Assembly (NCBI GenBank): GCA_964636665.1
Contig: CAZWVT010000049.1
Coordinates: 1 to 13,494 of the forward strand
Length of the DNA: 13,494 bases
DNA from: JAAYLC01 sp964636665
Lineage (GTDB): Bacteria > Bacteroidota > Bacteroidia > Flavobacteriales > Flavobacteriaceae
Direction of reading: 5' to 3'
Positions 1-5,078 of this stretch are shown piece by piece. Each line of letters begins with the position of its first letter. The first letter of the stretch is position 1. The position numbers and the translations under genes are program-made. Below the pieces are notes generated by a model that made no database searches, was not told the origin of the DNA, and saw nothing but the letters and a program-made list of their open reading frames with translations.

Positions 1-38
1 TTCTCTTCCTTTGCTCTTTTGTCAATTTATCCACGCTG

Positions 39-46
39 CAAAGTTA
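39..46 (-). promoter_or_regulatory. Possible Bacteroidota -7 element reading out of the left edge
   Basis: Read on the minus strand this is TAACTTTG, a full match to the Bacteroidota -7 consensus TAnnTTTG. It is followed by a C, as is common in this phylum. It would drive a minus-strand gene lying left of the window. I find no TTG at the expected -33 position, so the call rests on the -7 match alone. Nothing else is recognisable in bases 1-106. Confidence 0.35.
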
Positions 47-106
47 ACCAAATTGTTTGGGTTGGAATTTTCACGCTTTTATTGTAATAAATGCGCTAAA
101 ACAAAA

Positions 107-140
107 AAGGGCTGCATTTCTGCAACCCTTCTGTTTTTTT
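107..140 (-). terminator. Rho-independent terminator of tRNA-Asn
   Basis: An inverted repeat (AAGGGCTGCA at 109-118, TGCAACCCTT at 121-130, one internal mismatch, tiny loop) sits directly downstream of the tRNA on the minus strand. Read leftward, the hairpin is followed by a run of T (the A tract at 103-108 on the plus strand). It is also flanked by T7 at 134-140 on the plus strand, so it could stop transcription in both directions. Confidence 0.75.
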
Positions 141-141
141 G

Positions 142-215
142 CTCCCCCTGCTGGGCTTGAACCAGCGACCCCCTGATTAACAGTCAGGTGCTCTAACCAA
201 CTGAGCTAAGGAGGA
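142..215 (-). tRNA. tRNA-Asn (anticodon GUU)
   Basis: The minus strand folds into a complete cloverleaf of 74 nt. The acceptor stem has 7 bp (TCCTCCT with AGGGGGA, one G-U pair) and G as discriminator base, as expected for tRNA-Asn. The D-arm reads AGCTCAGTTGGTTAGAGC. The anticodon stem-loop is CCTGA-CTGTTAA-TCAGG with anticodon GTT. The T-arm is GCTGG-TTCAAGC-CCAGC. The CCA end is not encoded: after the discriminator only a single C precedes an A run. It has its own upstream promoter and a terminator directly downstream, so it appears to be a single-gene transcript. Confidence 0.97.
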
Positions 216-249
216 AAATTTCCTTTGCCAACATCTACGTTAGCGGGTG

Positions 250-278
250 CAAATATATAGTATTTTTTATCTGTGCAA
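250..278 (-). promoter_or_regulatory. Promoter of tRNA-Asn
   Basis: On the minus strand, TTG (276-278) is followed after 18 nt by TATATTTG (250-257). This matches the Bacteroidota primary sigma factor consensus (TTG, about 19 nt, TAnnTTTG). Transcription would start around 243-245, giving a short leader of about 30 nt before the mature tRNA 5' end at 215. Spacing and position both fit. Confidence 0.7.
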
Positions 279-350
279 AATAATTTTTCAAAACTTTTTT
301 GTTCTTCTTGAGTCGTGCGTTGATTGTCTTTAAATCTGTTGGAATTTCAG

Positions 351-374
351 AAAATCAAAATCGCCTCAAAGCGA
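351..374 (-). terminator. Weak candidate terminator after the DjlA-like gene
   Basis: On the minus strand a short hairpin (TCGC, loop TTTGAG, GCGA; 361-374) is followed by TTTTGATTTT. It lies 12 nt past the stop codon of the J-domain gene. The stem is only 4 bp, so this is a tentative call. I see nothing else of note between the tRNA promoter and this point. Confidence 0.3.
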
Positions 375-386
375 AATATTTAAGCG

Positions 387-1124
387 TTAAAAACTTCTTT
401 CTTTTCTTATTTGCGCATAGGCATCCTGAACTTTTTTAAATTTTTCTTCTCCTCCGCGTCGGTGGGCTTCATCCAAATGTTGGAGTTTGTCGGGATGGTA
501 TTTTTTTGCCATTGCCCGATAGGCTTGTTTTATTTGGTTTTCTGTGGCATTTCTGTCAACTTCCAGGATTTTATAAGCGCTGTCCGCATCTTGAAAAAAC
601 ATGGCTTTGATGCTCTCAAAATCCGGATATGATATTCCCAAATAATTAGAAATTTCATTGATTTTCCGCATTTCCAATTCCGAAACGCGTCCATCAGCAT
701 TTGCGATACTAAAGAGAAAATGGAGGATTTGCAAGCGACTTTCATAACGCGTGCGTTGGCGGAGAATGTTGGTAATATTGGCTGCATTTATCTCTCGTGT
801 TTTGGCAATTTCGTTAAACAAGCGGAATGTAGCATTGGCTCGGTCTTTCCCGTAAGCACGAACAAAATAATTTCTCACATAATCCAATTCCGTCTGACTG
901 ATTTGGCCATCAGCTTTAATAACGATAGAGGCAAGAGAAAGTAAATGCAACTCGAAATCTTCGGGAGAAACGCTGTGAGAAGGACCGAAAGGACGATGAA
1001 AAGTTCGGGTTCTTCCATGTTGACTCGCACTGTCAATCATTCTCCCCACCCAAAAAGCCAATATTGCGGCAATAAAGCTTCTGGTGAAATAAAAAACAAC
1101 TATGGCAAATATCCAACTATACAT
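387..1124 (-). CDS. DjlA-like membrane-anchored co-chaperone (TerB + DnaJ domains)
   Basis: This 245-residue protein has the architecture of DjlA. An N-terminal hydrophobic segment (about residues 5-27) forms a membrane anchor. A TerB-like helical domain (about 54-175) follows, with two related acidic motifs, KADGQISQTEL at 70-80 and NADGRVSELEM at 142-152. A C-terminal J domain (about 180-245) carries the diagnostic HPD at 210-212, preceded by YRAMAKKY and followed by the K/E-rich helix. J domains of this kind stimulate DnaK ATPase; the anchor should place it at the inner membrane facing the cytoplasm. Spacing between membrane segment and TerB domain is short, as in E. coli DjlA. No dnaK or grpE is nearby. 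I leave the symbol empty because orthology to E. coli djlA is inferred from architecture only. Start choice: the only ATG before the hydrophobic segment, with a -7 element 23 nt upstream. Confidence 0.88.
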   Translation of the reverse strand: MYSWIFAIVVFYFTRSFIAAILAFWVGRMIDSASQHGRTRTFHRPFGPSHSVSPEDFELHLLSLASIVIKADGQISQTELDYVRNYFVRAYGKDRANATFRLFNEIAKTREINAANITNILRQRTRYESRLQILHFLFSIANADGRVSELEMRKINEISNYLGISYPDFESIKAMFFQDADSAYKILEVDRNATENQIKQAYRAMAKKYHPDKLQHLDEAHRRGGEEKFKKVQDAYAQIRKERSF

Positions 1125-1146
1125 GAAGCAGCAAGTAACTGACCCG

Positions 1147-1154
1147 CAAAAGTA
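1147..1154 (-). promoter_or_regulatory. -7 element upstream of the DjlA-like gene
   Basis: The minus strand reads TACTTTTG, matching TAnnTTTG, 22 bp upstream of the ATG at 1122-1124. A leader of about 15-20 nt would result. No TTG is seen at the proper -33 distance, so confidence is moderate. Confidence 0.45.
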
Positions 1155-1237
1155 GTAATTTACAATTCAAATAAGTTTTCCTTTGCCAAAATTCAACAAA
1201 AACAATTCACAACGACTTGTGGATGCGGTGCTATACA

Positions 1238-1250
1238 ATTCTATAAGAAT
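1238..1250. promoter_or_regulatory. 13-bp palindrome in the bacilliredoxin promoter
   Basis: ATTCT-ATA-AGAAT is a perfect inverted repeat. It ends 3 bp before the -7 element of the plus-strand promoter, in the region between the -33 and -7 sites. That is a classic position for a repressor operator. It matches no operator consensus I can name with confidence, and the region is AT-rich, so it could be chance. Confidence 0.3.
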
Positions 1251-1253
1251 CTG

Positions 1254-1261
1254 TATCTTTG
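1254..1261 (+). promoter_or_regulatory. -7 element of the bacilliredoxin gene
   Basis: TATCTTTG is a full match to TAnnTTTG and is followed by CC. It lies 35 bp before the ATG at 1297, giving a leader of roughly 28 nt. No TTG is present at the usual -33 spacing. A weak -33 would suit a promoter that needs an activator or is controlled by the neighbouring palindrome. Confidence 0.55.
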
Positions 1262-1296
1262 CCTATTATTTTTAATCATTCTAAATTCAAAATATT

Positions 1297-1707
1297 ATGT
1301 ATCCAGCAGAACTTATAAAACCCATGCGCGAAGATTTGACGAATATCGGTTTTAAAGAGCTTCAATCTTCGGAAGCTGTTGAAGAAGCTTTGCAACAGTC
1401 CGGAACTACGTTAATGGTTGTCAATTCCGTTTGTGGATGTGCCGCAGCCAATGCGCGTCCGGGAGCAAATATGAGCCTTCAAAACTCAAAAAAACCGAAT
1501 CATTTGGTAACGGTATTTGCGGGCGTTGATAAAGAAGCGGTAGAAACTGCACGCAATCACATGGTGCCTTTTCCGCCAAGTTCGCCTGCTATTGCGCTTT
1601 TTAAAGACGGTGAATTGGTTCACATGCTTGAAAGACACCATATCGAAGGTCGCAGCGCGGAAATAATTGCAGCTAATTTAAAAACCGCATACGACGAATA
1701 TTGTTAA
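1297..1707 (+). CDS. BrxA/BrxB-family bacilliredoxin (YphP/YqiW, DUF1094)
   Basis: This 136-residue thioredoxin-fold protein matches the bacilliredoxin family in length and sequence. It opens with MYPAELIKPMREDL and has the family CGC active site at C46-G-C48 in the context VNSVCGCAAANARPG. Further conserved blocks are PFPPSSPAIALFKDG (91-105) and the HHIEGRSAEIIA helix near the end. A further cysteine is the last residue, C136. Family members remove bacillithiol from S-bacillithiolated cytoplasmic proteins, with C46 as the likely attacking thiol. Bacillithiol is known in several Bacteroidota, so the role fits, but no bsh biosynthesis gene is in the window. The gene stands alone between a divergent neighbour and a strong inverted repeat. 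The CGC motif makes this family clearer than a generic thioredoxin call. Confidence 0.92.
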   Translation: MYPAELIKPMREDLTNIGFKELQSSEAVEEALQQSGTTLMVVNSVCGCAAANARPGANMSLQNSKKPNHLVTVFAGVDKEAVETARNHMVPFPPSSPAIALFKDGELVHMLERHHIEGRSAEIIAANLKTAYDEYC

Positions 1708-1749
1708 TCTCAGGTTTTAATTCAATGACAGAAGAACCTTAAAGTTATG

Positions 1750-1815
1750 CTGTCAAGAAAATAGTTGTACTTTATTGAAAACATATAAAAATGCTATTTT
1801 CTTGACAGTTTTTTT
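1750..1815 (+). terminator. 15-bp inverted repeat plus T7, probable terminator after bacilliredoxin
   Basis: CTGTCAAGAAAATAG (1750-1764) is repeated as a perfect reverse complement at 1794-1808, then T7 (1809-1815). Stem plus T tract is a rho-independent terminator pattern, 42 nt past the bacilliredoxin stop. Two points are unusual. The loop is 29 nt long, and the T tract ends only 6 nt before the ATG of the next gene, so the right arm lies where the ribosome would bind. It may therefore also influence expression of the acyltransferase. Confidence 0.6.
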
Positions 1816-1821
1816 ATCCTT

Positions 1822-2565
1822 ATGCAAGTCATCCTCAAACTCATCAGCGCTCCTTTTTCCATTGTTTTTTATCTTTTATTCGGATTGACTATTGTAATTT
1901 TTCATCCGATACAATGGATTTGCTTTAATTTATTCGGTTACAAAGCACATAAAAAAAGTGTGGATTACCTCAATTTGAGTTTGATGCGCTGCTTAAACGT
2001 ATTGGGCACTACTTTTAAAGTTGAAAAATCCGAAAAACTTCTTCCAACAGCGCCGATGATTATTGTATCCAATCATCAGAGTCAATGGGACATTCCTCCA
2101 ATTAGTTGGTATTTGCGAAAACTCCATCCAAAATTCATTTCCAAAATTGAATTGGGAAAAGGAATTCCCTCAATTTCTTATAACCTGAGACATGGCGGTT
2201 CGATTCTGATTGACCGTAAAAATCCGCGACAATCGATAACGGAAATGCTCAAATTTTCCAACTATCTTACAAAACACAACCGCGCAGGAGTTATCTTTCC
2301 CGAAGGCACACGGAGCAGAGACGGCGTTCCCAAACCTTTTAAAACCACGGGACTCGAAACGCTTTTTAAAAAACTTCCCGACGGATATGTGATTCCGGTT
2401 ACCGTCAACAATTCATGGAAACTTCATCGGTGGGGAAATTTTCCGATTCCGTTGGGCGTACAATTCAATATGAAAATTCACGATGCCATCAAAATTGAAG
2501 ATTACGAAGTTTCGGAATTAATCACCAAAGTCGAAAAGACCATCACCTCATCCGTTTCAGCATGA
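1822..2565 (+). CDS. plsC: 1-acyl-sn-glycerol-3-phosphate acyltransferase (PlsC family)
   Basis: This 247-residue protein carries the LPLAT motifs in order. Motif I is SNHQSQWD with the catalytic pair H85-x4-D90. Block II, around residues 129-134, is LIDRKN. Motif III is FPEGTRSRDG at 159-168 (Glu161 in the phosphate-binding EGTRS). Motif IV is YVIPVTVNNS at 189-198. A hydrophobic stretch at about 8-32 is the likely membrane segment. The family adds the second acyl chain to lysophosphatidic acid to form phosphatidic acid. The length is typical. Some PlsC paralogues acylate other lipids, and Flavobacteriales often hold several, so the exact substrate is an inference. The stop codon overlaps the start of the next gene (ATGA), indicating translational coupling. 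The start at 1822 is the first ATG after the T tract of the upstream terminator. Confidence 0.88.
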   Translation: MQVILKLISAPFSIVFYLLFGLTIVIFHPIQWICFNLFGYKAHKKSVDYLNLSLMRCLNVLGTTFKVEKSEKLLPTAPMIIVSNHQSQWDIPPISWYLRKLHPKFISKIELGKGIPSISYNLRHGGSILIDRKNPRQSITEMLKFSNYLTKHNRAGVIFPEGTRSRDGVPKPFKTTGLETLFKKLPDGYVIPVTVNNSWKLHRWGNFPIPLGVQFNMKIHDAIKIEDYEVSELITKVEKTITSSVSA

Positions 2566-3218
2566 ACAATTCAAAAATCATTGACAAAACCATTGCGTTT
2601 GTAAAAAAAGAACTGGAAAATGCCGAAGGAGGTCATGATTGGTTTCATATAGAACGGGTTTACAAAAACGCCCGACTGATTTTAAAAGAAGAAAAAGACG
2701 TAAATACTACCGTTGTTTTATTGGGCGCATTGCTTCACGATATTGCTGATTACAAATTCCACGATGGCGACGAATCTGTCGGTCCCAAACGCGCCGCCGC
2801 TTTTCTCAATGCTTTGGGCGTTCAAGAAGTTGTTGTCTCTCATGTCATTTCAATCATCCAAAACGTTTCTTTCAAAGGCGGTAATTTTCAGAAGAATTTT
2901 CATTCCAAAGAACTTGAAATTGTTCAGGATGCAGATCGATTGGATGCTATTGGAGCCATTGGAATTGCACGGACTTTTAATTACGGAGGATACAAAAACC
3001 GACCGATTTACAATCCGGAAATAAAACCAAATTTGAAATTAACTCCGGAAGAATATAAAAACCATATTGCGCCTACGATTAATCACTTTTACGAGAAACT
3101 TTTGCTTCTAAAAGATTTGATGCATACCGAAACGGCGAAAAAAATTGCAGAAAAACGACATCATTTTATGGAGTTGTATTTAGAACAGTTTTTTGCAGAA
3201 TGGAACGGAGAACGGTAA
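2562..3218 (+). CDS. HD-domain phosphohydrolase (YpgQ/YedJ-like)
   Basis: This 218-residue protein has the HD-superfamily metal-binding pattern. H29 lies in the HDWFHIERV block (25-33), H59-D60 in LLHDIAD (57-63), and a final acidic cluster in QDADRLDAIGAIGIART (122-138), with D123 or D125 as the last ligand. The block DADRLDAIGAIG together with the early HDW-FH-RV motif is typical of the small YpgQ/YedJ group. Members of that group act as metal-dependent phosphohydrolases, with nucleotide triphosphatase or pyrophosphohydrolase activity reported for YpgQ. The physiological substrate is not known from sequence. The 4-bp ATGA overlap with plsC shows co-translation. No GGDEF, RelA or sensory domain is attached, so a signalling role is less likely than nucleotide clean-up. 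Confidence 0.88.
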   Translation: MNNSKIIDKTIAFVKKELENAEGGHDWFHIERVYKNARLILKEEKDVNTTVVLLGALLHDIADYKFHDGDESVGPKRAAAFLNALGVQEVVVSHVISIIQNVSFKGGNFQKNFHSKELEIVQDADRLDAIGAIGIARTFNYGGYKNRPIYNPEIKPNLKLTPEEYKNHIAPTINHFYEKLLLLKDLMHTETAKKIAEKRHHFMELYLEQFFAEWNGER

Positions 3219-3275
3219 ATCTGTTTTATTTTTCCTATTTTTATATTCTTATTACCGCATCAAGCCTGAATAAGA

Positions 3276-3755
3276 ATGCCTTACCAATCCGCTACATATC
3301 CGTCTCCTATAGGAACTCTTGAAATTATCGCATCAAATGGAGCGATAACGGAAATCCGTTTTACAGAAAATCAAACTGAACATATTAATAATGCTACGGG
3401 AATCTTAAAAGAAGCGTGCAAGCAATTGGAAGAATATTTTCAACATAAACGAAAAGATTTTTCGCTTCCGCTTGCTCCTTCGGGAACGGATTTTCAAAAA
3501 AAGGTTTGGAACATTTTAAAAGAAATTCCTTACGGTCAGGTAGTTTCTTACAAAGAAATATCCCGACGCCTTGGAAATGAAAAACAAATTCGCGCCGCTG
3601 CAAATGCTAACGGACGCAACCCGATACTGATTTTCATCCCCTGTCACCGAGTTATCGGAAGCAATGGAACGCTAACCGGTTATTCGGGTGGATTGGATAA
3701 AAAGAAAAAGCTTTTAGAAATAGAGCAATCTCCCGTTCAACATACTTTATTTTAA
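3276..3755 (+). CDS. ogt: Methylated-DNA--protein-cysteine methyltransferase (Ogt type)
   Basis: This 159-residue protein is a single-domain suicide DNA repair enzyme that moves the alkyl group from O6-alkylguanine to its own cysteine. The acceptor is C123 in IPCHRVIG (121-128). The DNA-binding helix-turn-helix follows the usual pattern, with Y92 in SYKEISRRLG and the arginine finger R106 in QIRAAANANGRNP. The C-terminal YSGGLDKKKKLLEIE (136-150) is also standard. There is no Ada-type N-terminal zinc domain or AraC domain, so this is the Ogt/MGMT form and not the adaptive-response regulator. The gene lies 57 bp after the HD gene and 19 bp before the exonuclease gene, probably one transcript, which groups nucleotide and DNA maintenance functions. 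No clear promoter is seen in the 57-bp gap. Confidence 0.95.
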   Translation: MPYQSATYPSPIGTLEIIASNGAITEIRFTENQTEHINNATGILKEACKQLEEYFQHKRKDFSLPLAPSGTDFQKKVWNILKEIPYGQVVSYKEISRRLGNEKQIRAAANANGRNPILIFIPCHRVIGSNGTLTGYSGGLDKKKKLLEIEQSPVQHTLF

Positions 3756-3774
3756 ATTTCACAATGACGTAGTT

Positions 3775-4494
3775 ATGCTTAGAAAAATAAATCTTGAAAA
3801 CATCTTATTTTTAGATATTGAAACGGTTCCGTTGTTTAAAGATTACAATCAGCTCGAAGCGATCGATCAGGAATTATGGGAACAAAAAACCAGATTTCAG
3901 CGGAAAGACGAAATTACGGGAGAAGATTTTTACGAACGCGCCGGGATTTATGCAGAGTTTGGTAAAATTATTTGCATTTCCGTCGGTTTTTTTAGTTCAG
4001 ATCAAGGGGAACGAAGTTTTCGGATTCGGAGTTATCACGGAGAAGAAAAAGAATTGCTTTTGAACTTTAAAAATCTTTTAGACCGTTATTTTTATAAATC
4101 ACGTCATCTGCTTTGTGCTCATAACGGCAAGGAATTCGATTTTCCATACATTGCCCGAAGAATGATTGTCAATCGGATTTCGCTTCCTTCAAAACTGGAT
4201 ATGTTCGGGAAGCGTCCTTGGGAAGTTCCATATCTGGACACATTGGAACTTTGGCGGTTTGGCGATTATAAAAATTACAACTCTTTGGAATTAATGGCGC
4301 GGATTTTGGAAATTCCTTCTCCCAAGGACGACATTAAAGGAAGTGAAGTCTATCGCATTTATTATGAAGAAAATGATATTGAACGGATTGTCACTTACTG
4401 CGAAAAAGACACTGTAACTGTTGCCCAGATTGTACTCAGGCTACGGAACGAATCCCTTTTAACCGACAATGAAATTACAATTGTTGACAACTGA
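3775..4494 (+). CDS. Predicted DEDDy 3'-5' exonuclease (PolB-exonuclease-like)
   Basis: This 239-residue protein is a stand-alone RNase H-fold exonuclease related to the proofreading domain of family B polymerases. Exo I is FLDIETVP with D14 and E16. Exo II is AHNGKEFDFPYIARR (115-129) with D122. Exo III is TYCEKDTVTV with Y208 and D212, the Y-x3-D spacing of the DEDDy class. All four carboxylates and the tyrosine are present, so the enzyme should be active with two metal ions. The family is annotated from sequence relationship, and no specific DNA or RNA substrate is established that I can name. It begins 19 bp after ogt, which suggests co-expression and a DNA repair or nucleic-acid turnover role. 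No polymerase domain is fused to it. Confidence 0.88.
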   Translation: MLRKINLENILFLDIETVPLFKDYNQLEAIDQELWEQKTRFQRKDEITGEDFYERAGIYAEFGKIICISVGFFSSDQGERSFRIRSYHGEEKELLLNFKNLLDRYFYKSRHLLCAHNGKEFDFPYIARRMIVNRISLPSKLDMFGKRPWEVPYLDTLELWRFGDYKNYNSLELMARILEIPSPKDDIKGSEVYRIYYEENDIERIVTYCEKDTVTVAQIVLRLRNESLLTDNEITIVDN

Positions 4495-4506
4495 GTCAAT
4501 GAAATA

Positions 4507-4536
4507 TTGACTATCCAAATATTTTTAGTAATTTTA
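4507..4536 (+). promoter_or_regulatory. Promoter of the HGQPxHRCD lipoprotein gene
   Basis: TTG at 4507-4509 is followed after exactly 19 nt by TAATTTTA (4529-4536), one mismatch from TAnnTTTG. The spacing is ideal for a Bacteroidota promoter. It begins 12 bp after the exonuclease stop and gives a leader of about 20 nt before the ATG at 4563. This argues that the lipoprotein is transcribed separately from the upstream block. Confidence 0.55.
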
Positions 4537-4562
4537 GCCCTTATTTAAAAAAGAGAAATACA

Positions 4563-4991
4563 ATGATTTTTTCAAAACTAATTTCAAAAACATTTTTTAT
4601 ACCTCTATTTATTGCTGCTGTGACTATTTCTTGTCAGAACAACGAGAAAAAGAATGTTACTGAAGAGGCAAGTGAACCCACAGAAATGACTGTGGATCAA
4701 AAGAGGCAACAACTTGAAAGTGCTACGCCTTCGAATGCAAGCAATGCAGAAGCTTTGCCTCCGGGTTCTGTCAATCCTCCTCATGGGCAACCGGGACACA
4801 GATGTGATATTGCTGTCGGAGCTCCTTTGGATGGAAGTTCGCCTCAACAAAATATAAGCATAGAGCCGACACAGACACCTTCAACACCACCTGCCAATCC
4901 GGGAAACACGGGGCCTAAACCGGAATTAAATCCGGCGCACGGACAGCCTTGGCACAGATGCGACCTTCAAGTAGGCGATCCGCTACCGTAA
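4563..4991 (+). CDS. Small lipoprotein with duplicated NPxHGQPxHRCD motif, function unknown
   Basis: This 142-residue protein starts with a lipoprotein signal peptide: a Lys-containing start, a hydrophobic stretch of about residues 11-23, and lipobox TISC with the lipidated cysteine at C24. Residues 25-65 are polar and probably disordered. Then a 19-residue motif occurs twice, at 71-89 and 123-141, with 14 of 19 positions identical: N-P-x-H-G-Q-P-x-H-R-C-D-x-x-V-G-x-P-L. A Pro/Thr/Ser-rich linker joins the copies, and the second copy ends the protein. Each copy holds two His and one Cys (H74, H79, C81; H126, H131, C133), a set that could bind a metal or be redox-active; that is inference. I recall the same motif in small Bacteroidota proteins without assigned function. 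It has its own promoter and terminator, so it is a single-gene unit. The lack of a +2 Asp suggests outer-membrane sorting is possible but unproven. Confidence 0.85.
   Translation: MIFSKLISKTFFIPLFIAAVTISCQNNEKKNVTEEASEPTEMTVDQKRQQLESATPSNASNAEALPPGSVNPPHGQPGHRCDIAVGAPLDGSSPQQNISIEPTQTPSTPPANPGNTGPKPELNPAHGQPWHRCDLQVGDPLP
4773..4829 (+). repeat. HGQPxHRCD motif, copy 1
   Basis: This encodes residues 71-89 of the lipoprotein. It shares 14 of 19 residues with copy 2 at 4929-4985. The DNA has diverged more than the protein, mainly at third codon positions, which suggests selection on the amino acids and not a recent duplication. Confidence 0.85.
4929..4985 (+). repeat. HGQPxHRCD motif, copy 2
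   Basis: This encodes residues 123-141, the C-terminal end of the lipoprotein. Conserved His126, His131 and Cys133 align with His74, His79 and Cys81 of copy 1. A Trp (130) replaces Gly78 of copy 1. Confidence 0.85.
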
Positions 4992-5014
4992 ATAGAACAT
5001 TTAAAAAATTTATC

Positions 5015-5046
5015 AAGCCATTCCATATTTTTGGAATGGCTTTTTT
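5015..5046 (+). terminator. Rho-independent terminator of the lipoprotein gene
   Basis: AAGCCATTCCA (5015-5025), a 6-nt loop, and TGGAATGGCTT (5032-5042) form a perfect 11-bp stem that runs into T6 (5041-5046). It starts 24 nt past the lipoprotein stop codon. This is the most canonical terminator in the window. Confidence 0.9.
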
Positions 5047-5078
5047 ATTGTTTGGAATTTTTAAATATTTTTACACGT

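Noticed and set aside
411..1142. Several plus-strand open frames opposite the DjlA-like gene
   Set aside because: They are short, antisense to a gene with clear TerB and J domains, and have no recognisable motif or promoter.
1750..1815. The inverted repeat as the ends of a miniature transposable element
   Set aside because: No flanking target-site duplication is visible, the whole unit is only about 60 bp, and the T7 tract after one arm points to termination.
5031..5078. Upstream extension of the ABC ATPase to a TTG codon at 5031
   Set aside because: The extra 16 codons lie within the right arm and T tract of the lipoprotein terminator and add no family sequence. The ATG at 5079 begins the usual N-terminus of the first ABC domain.
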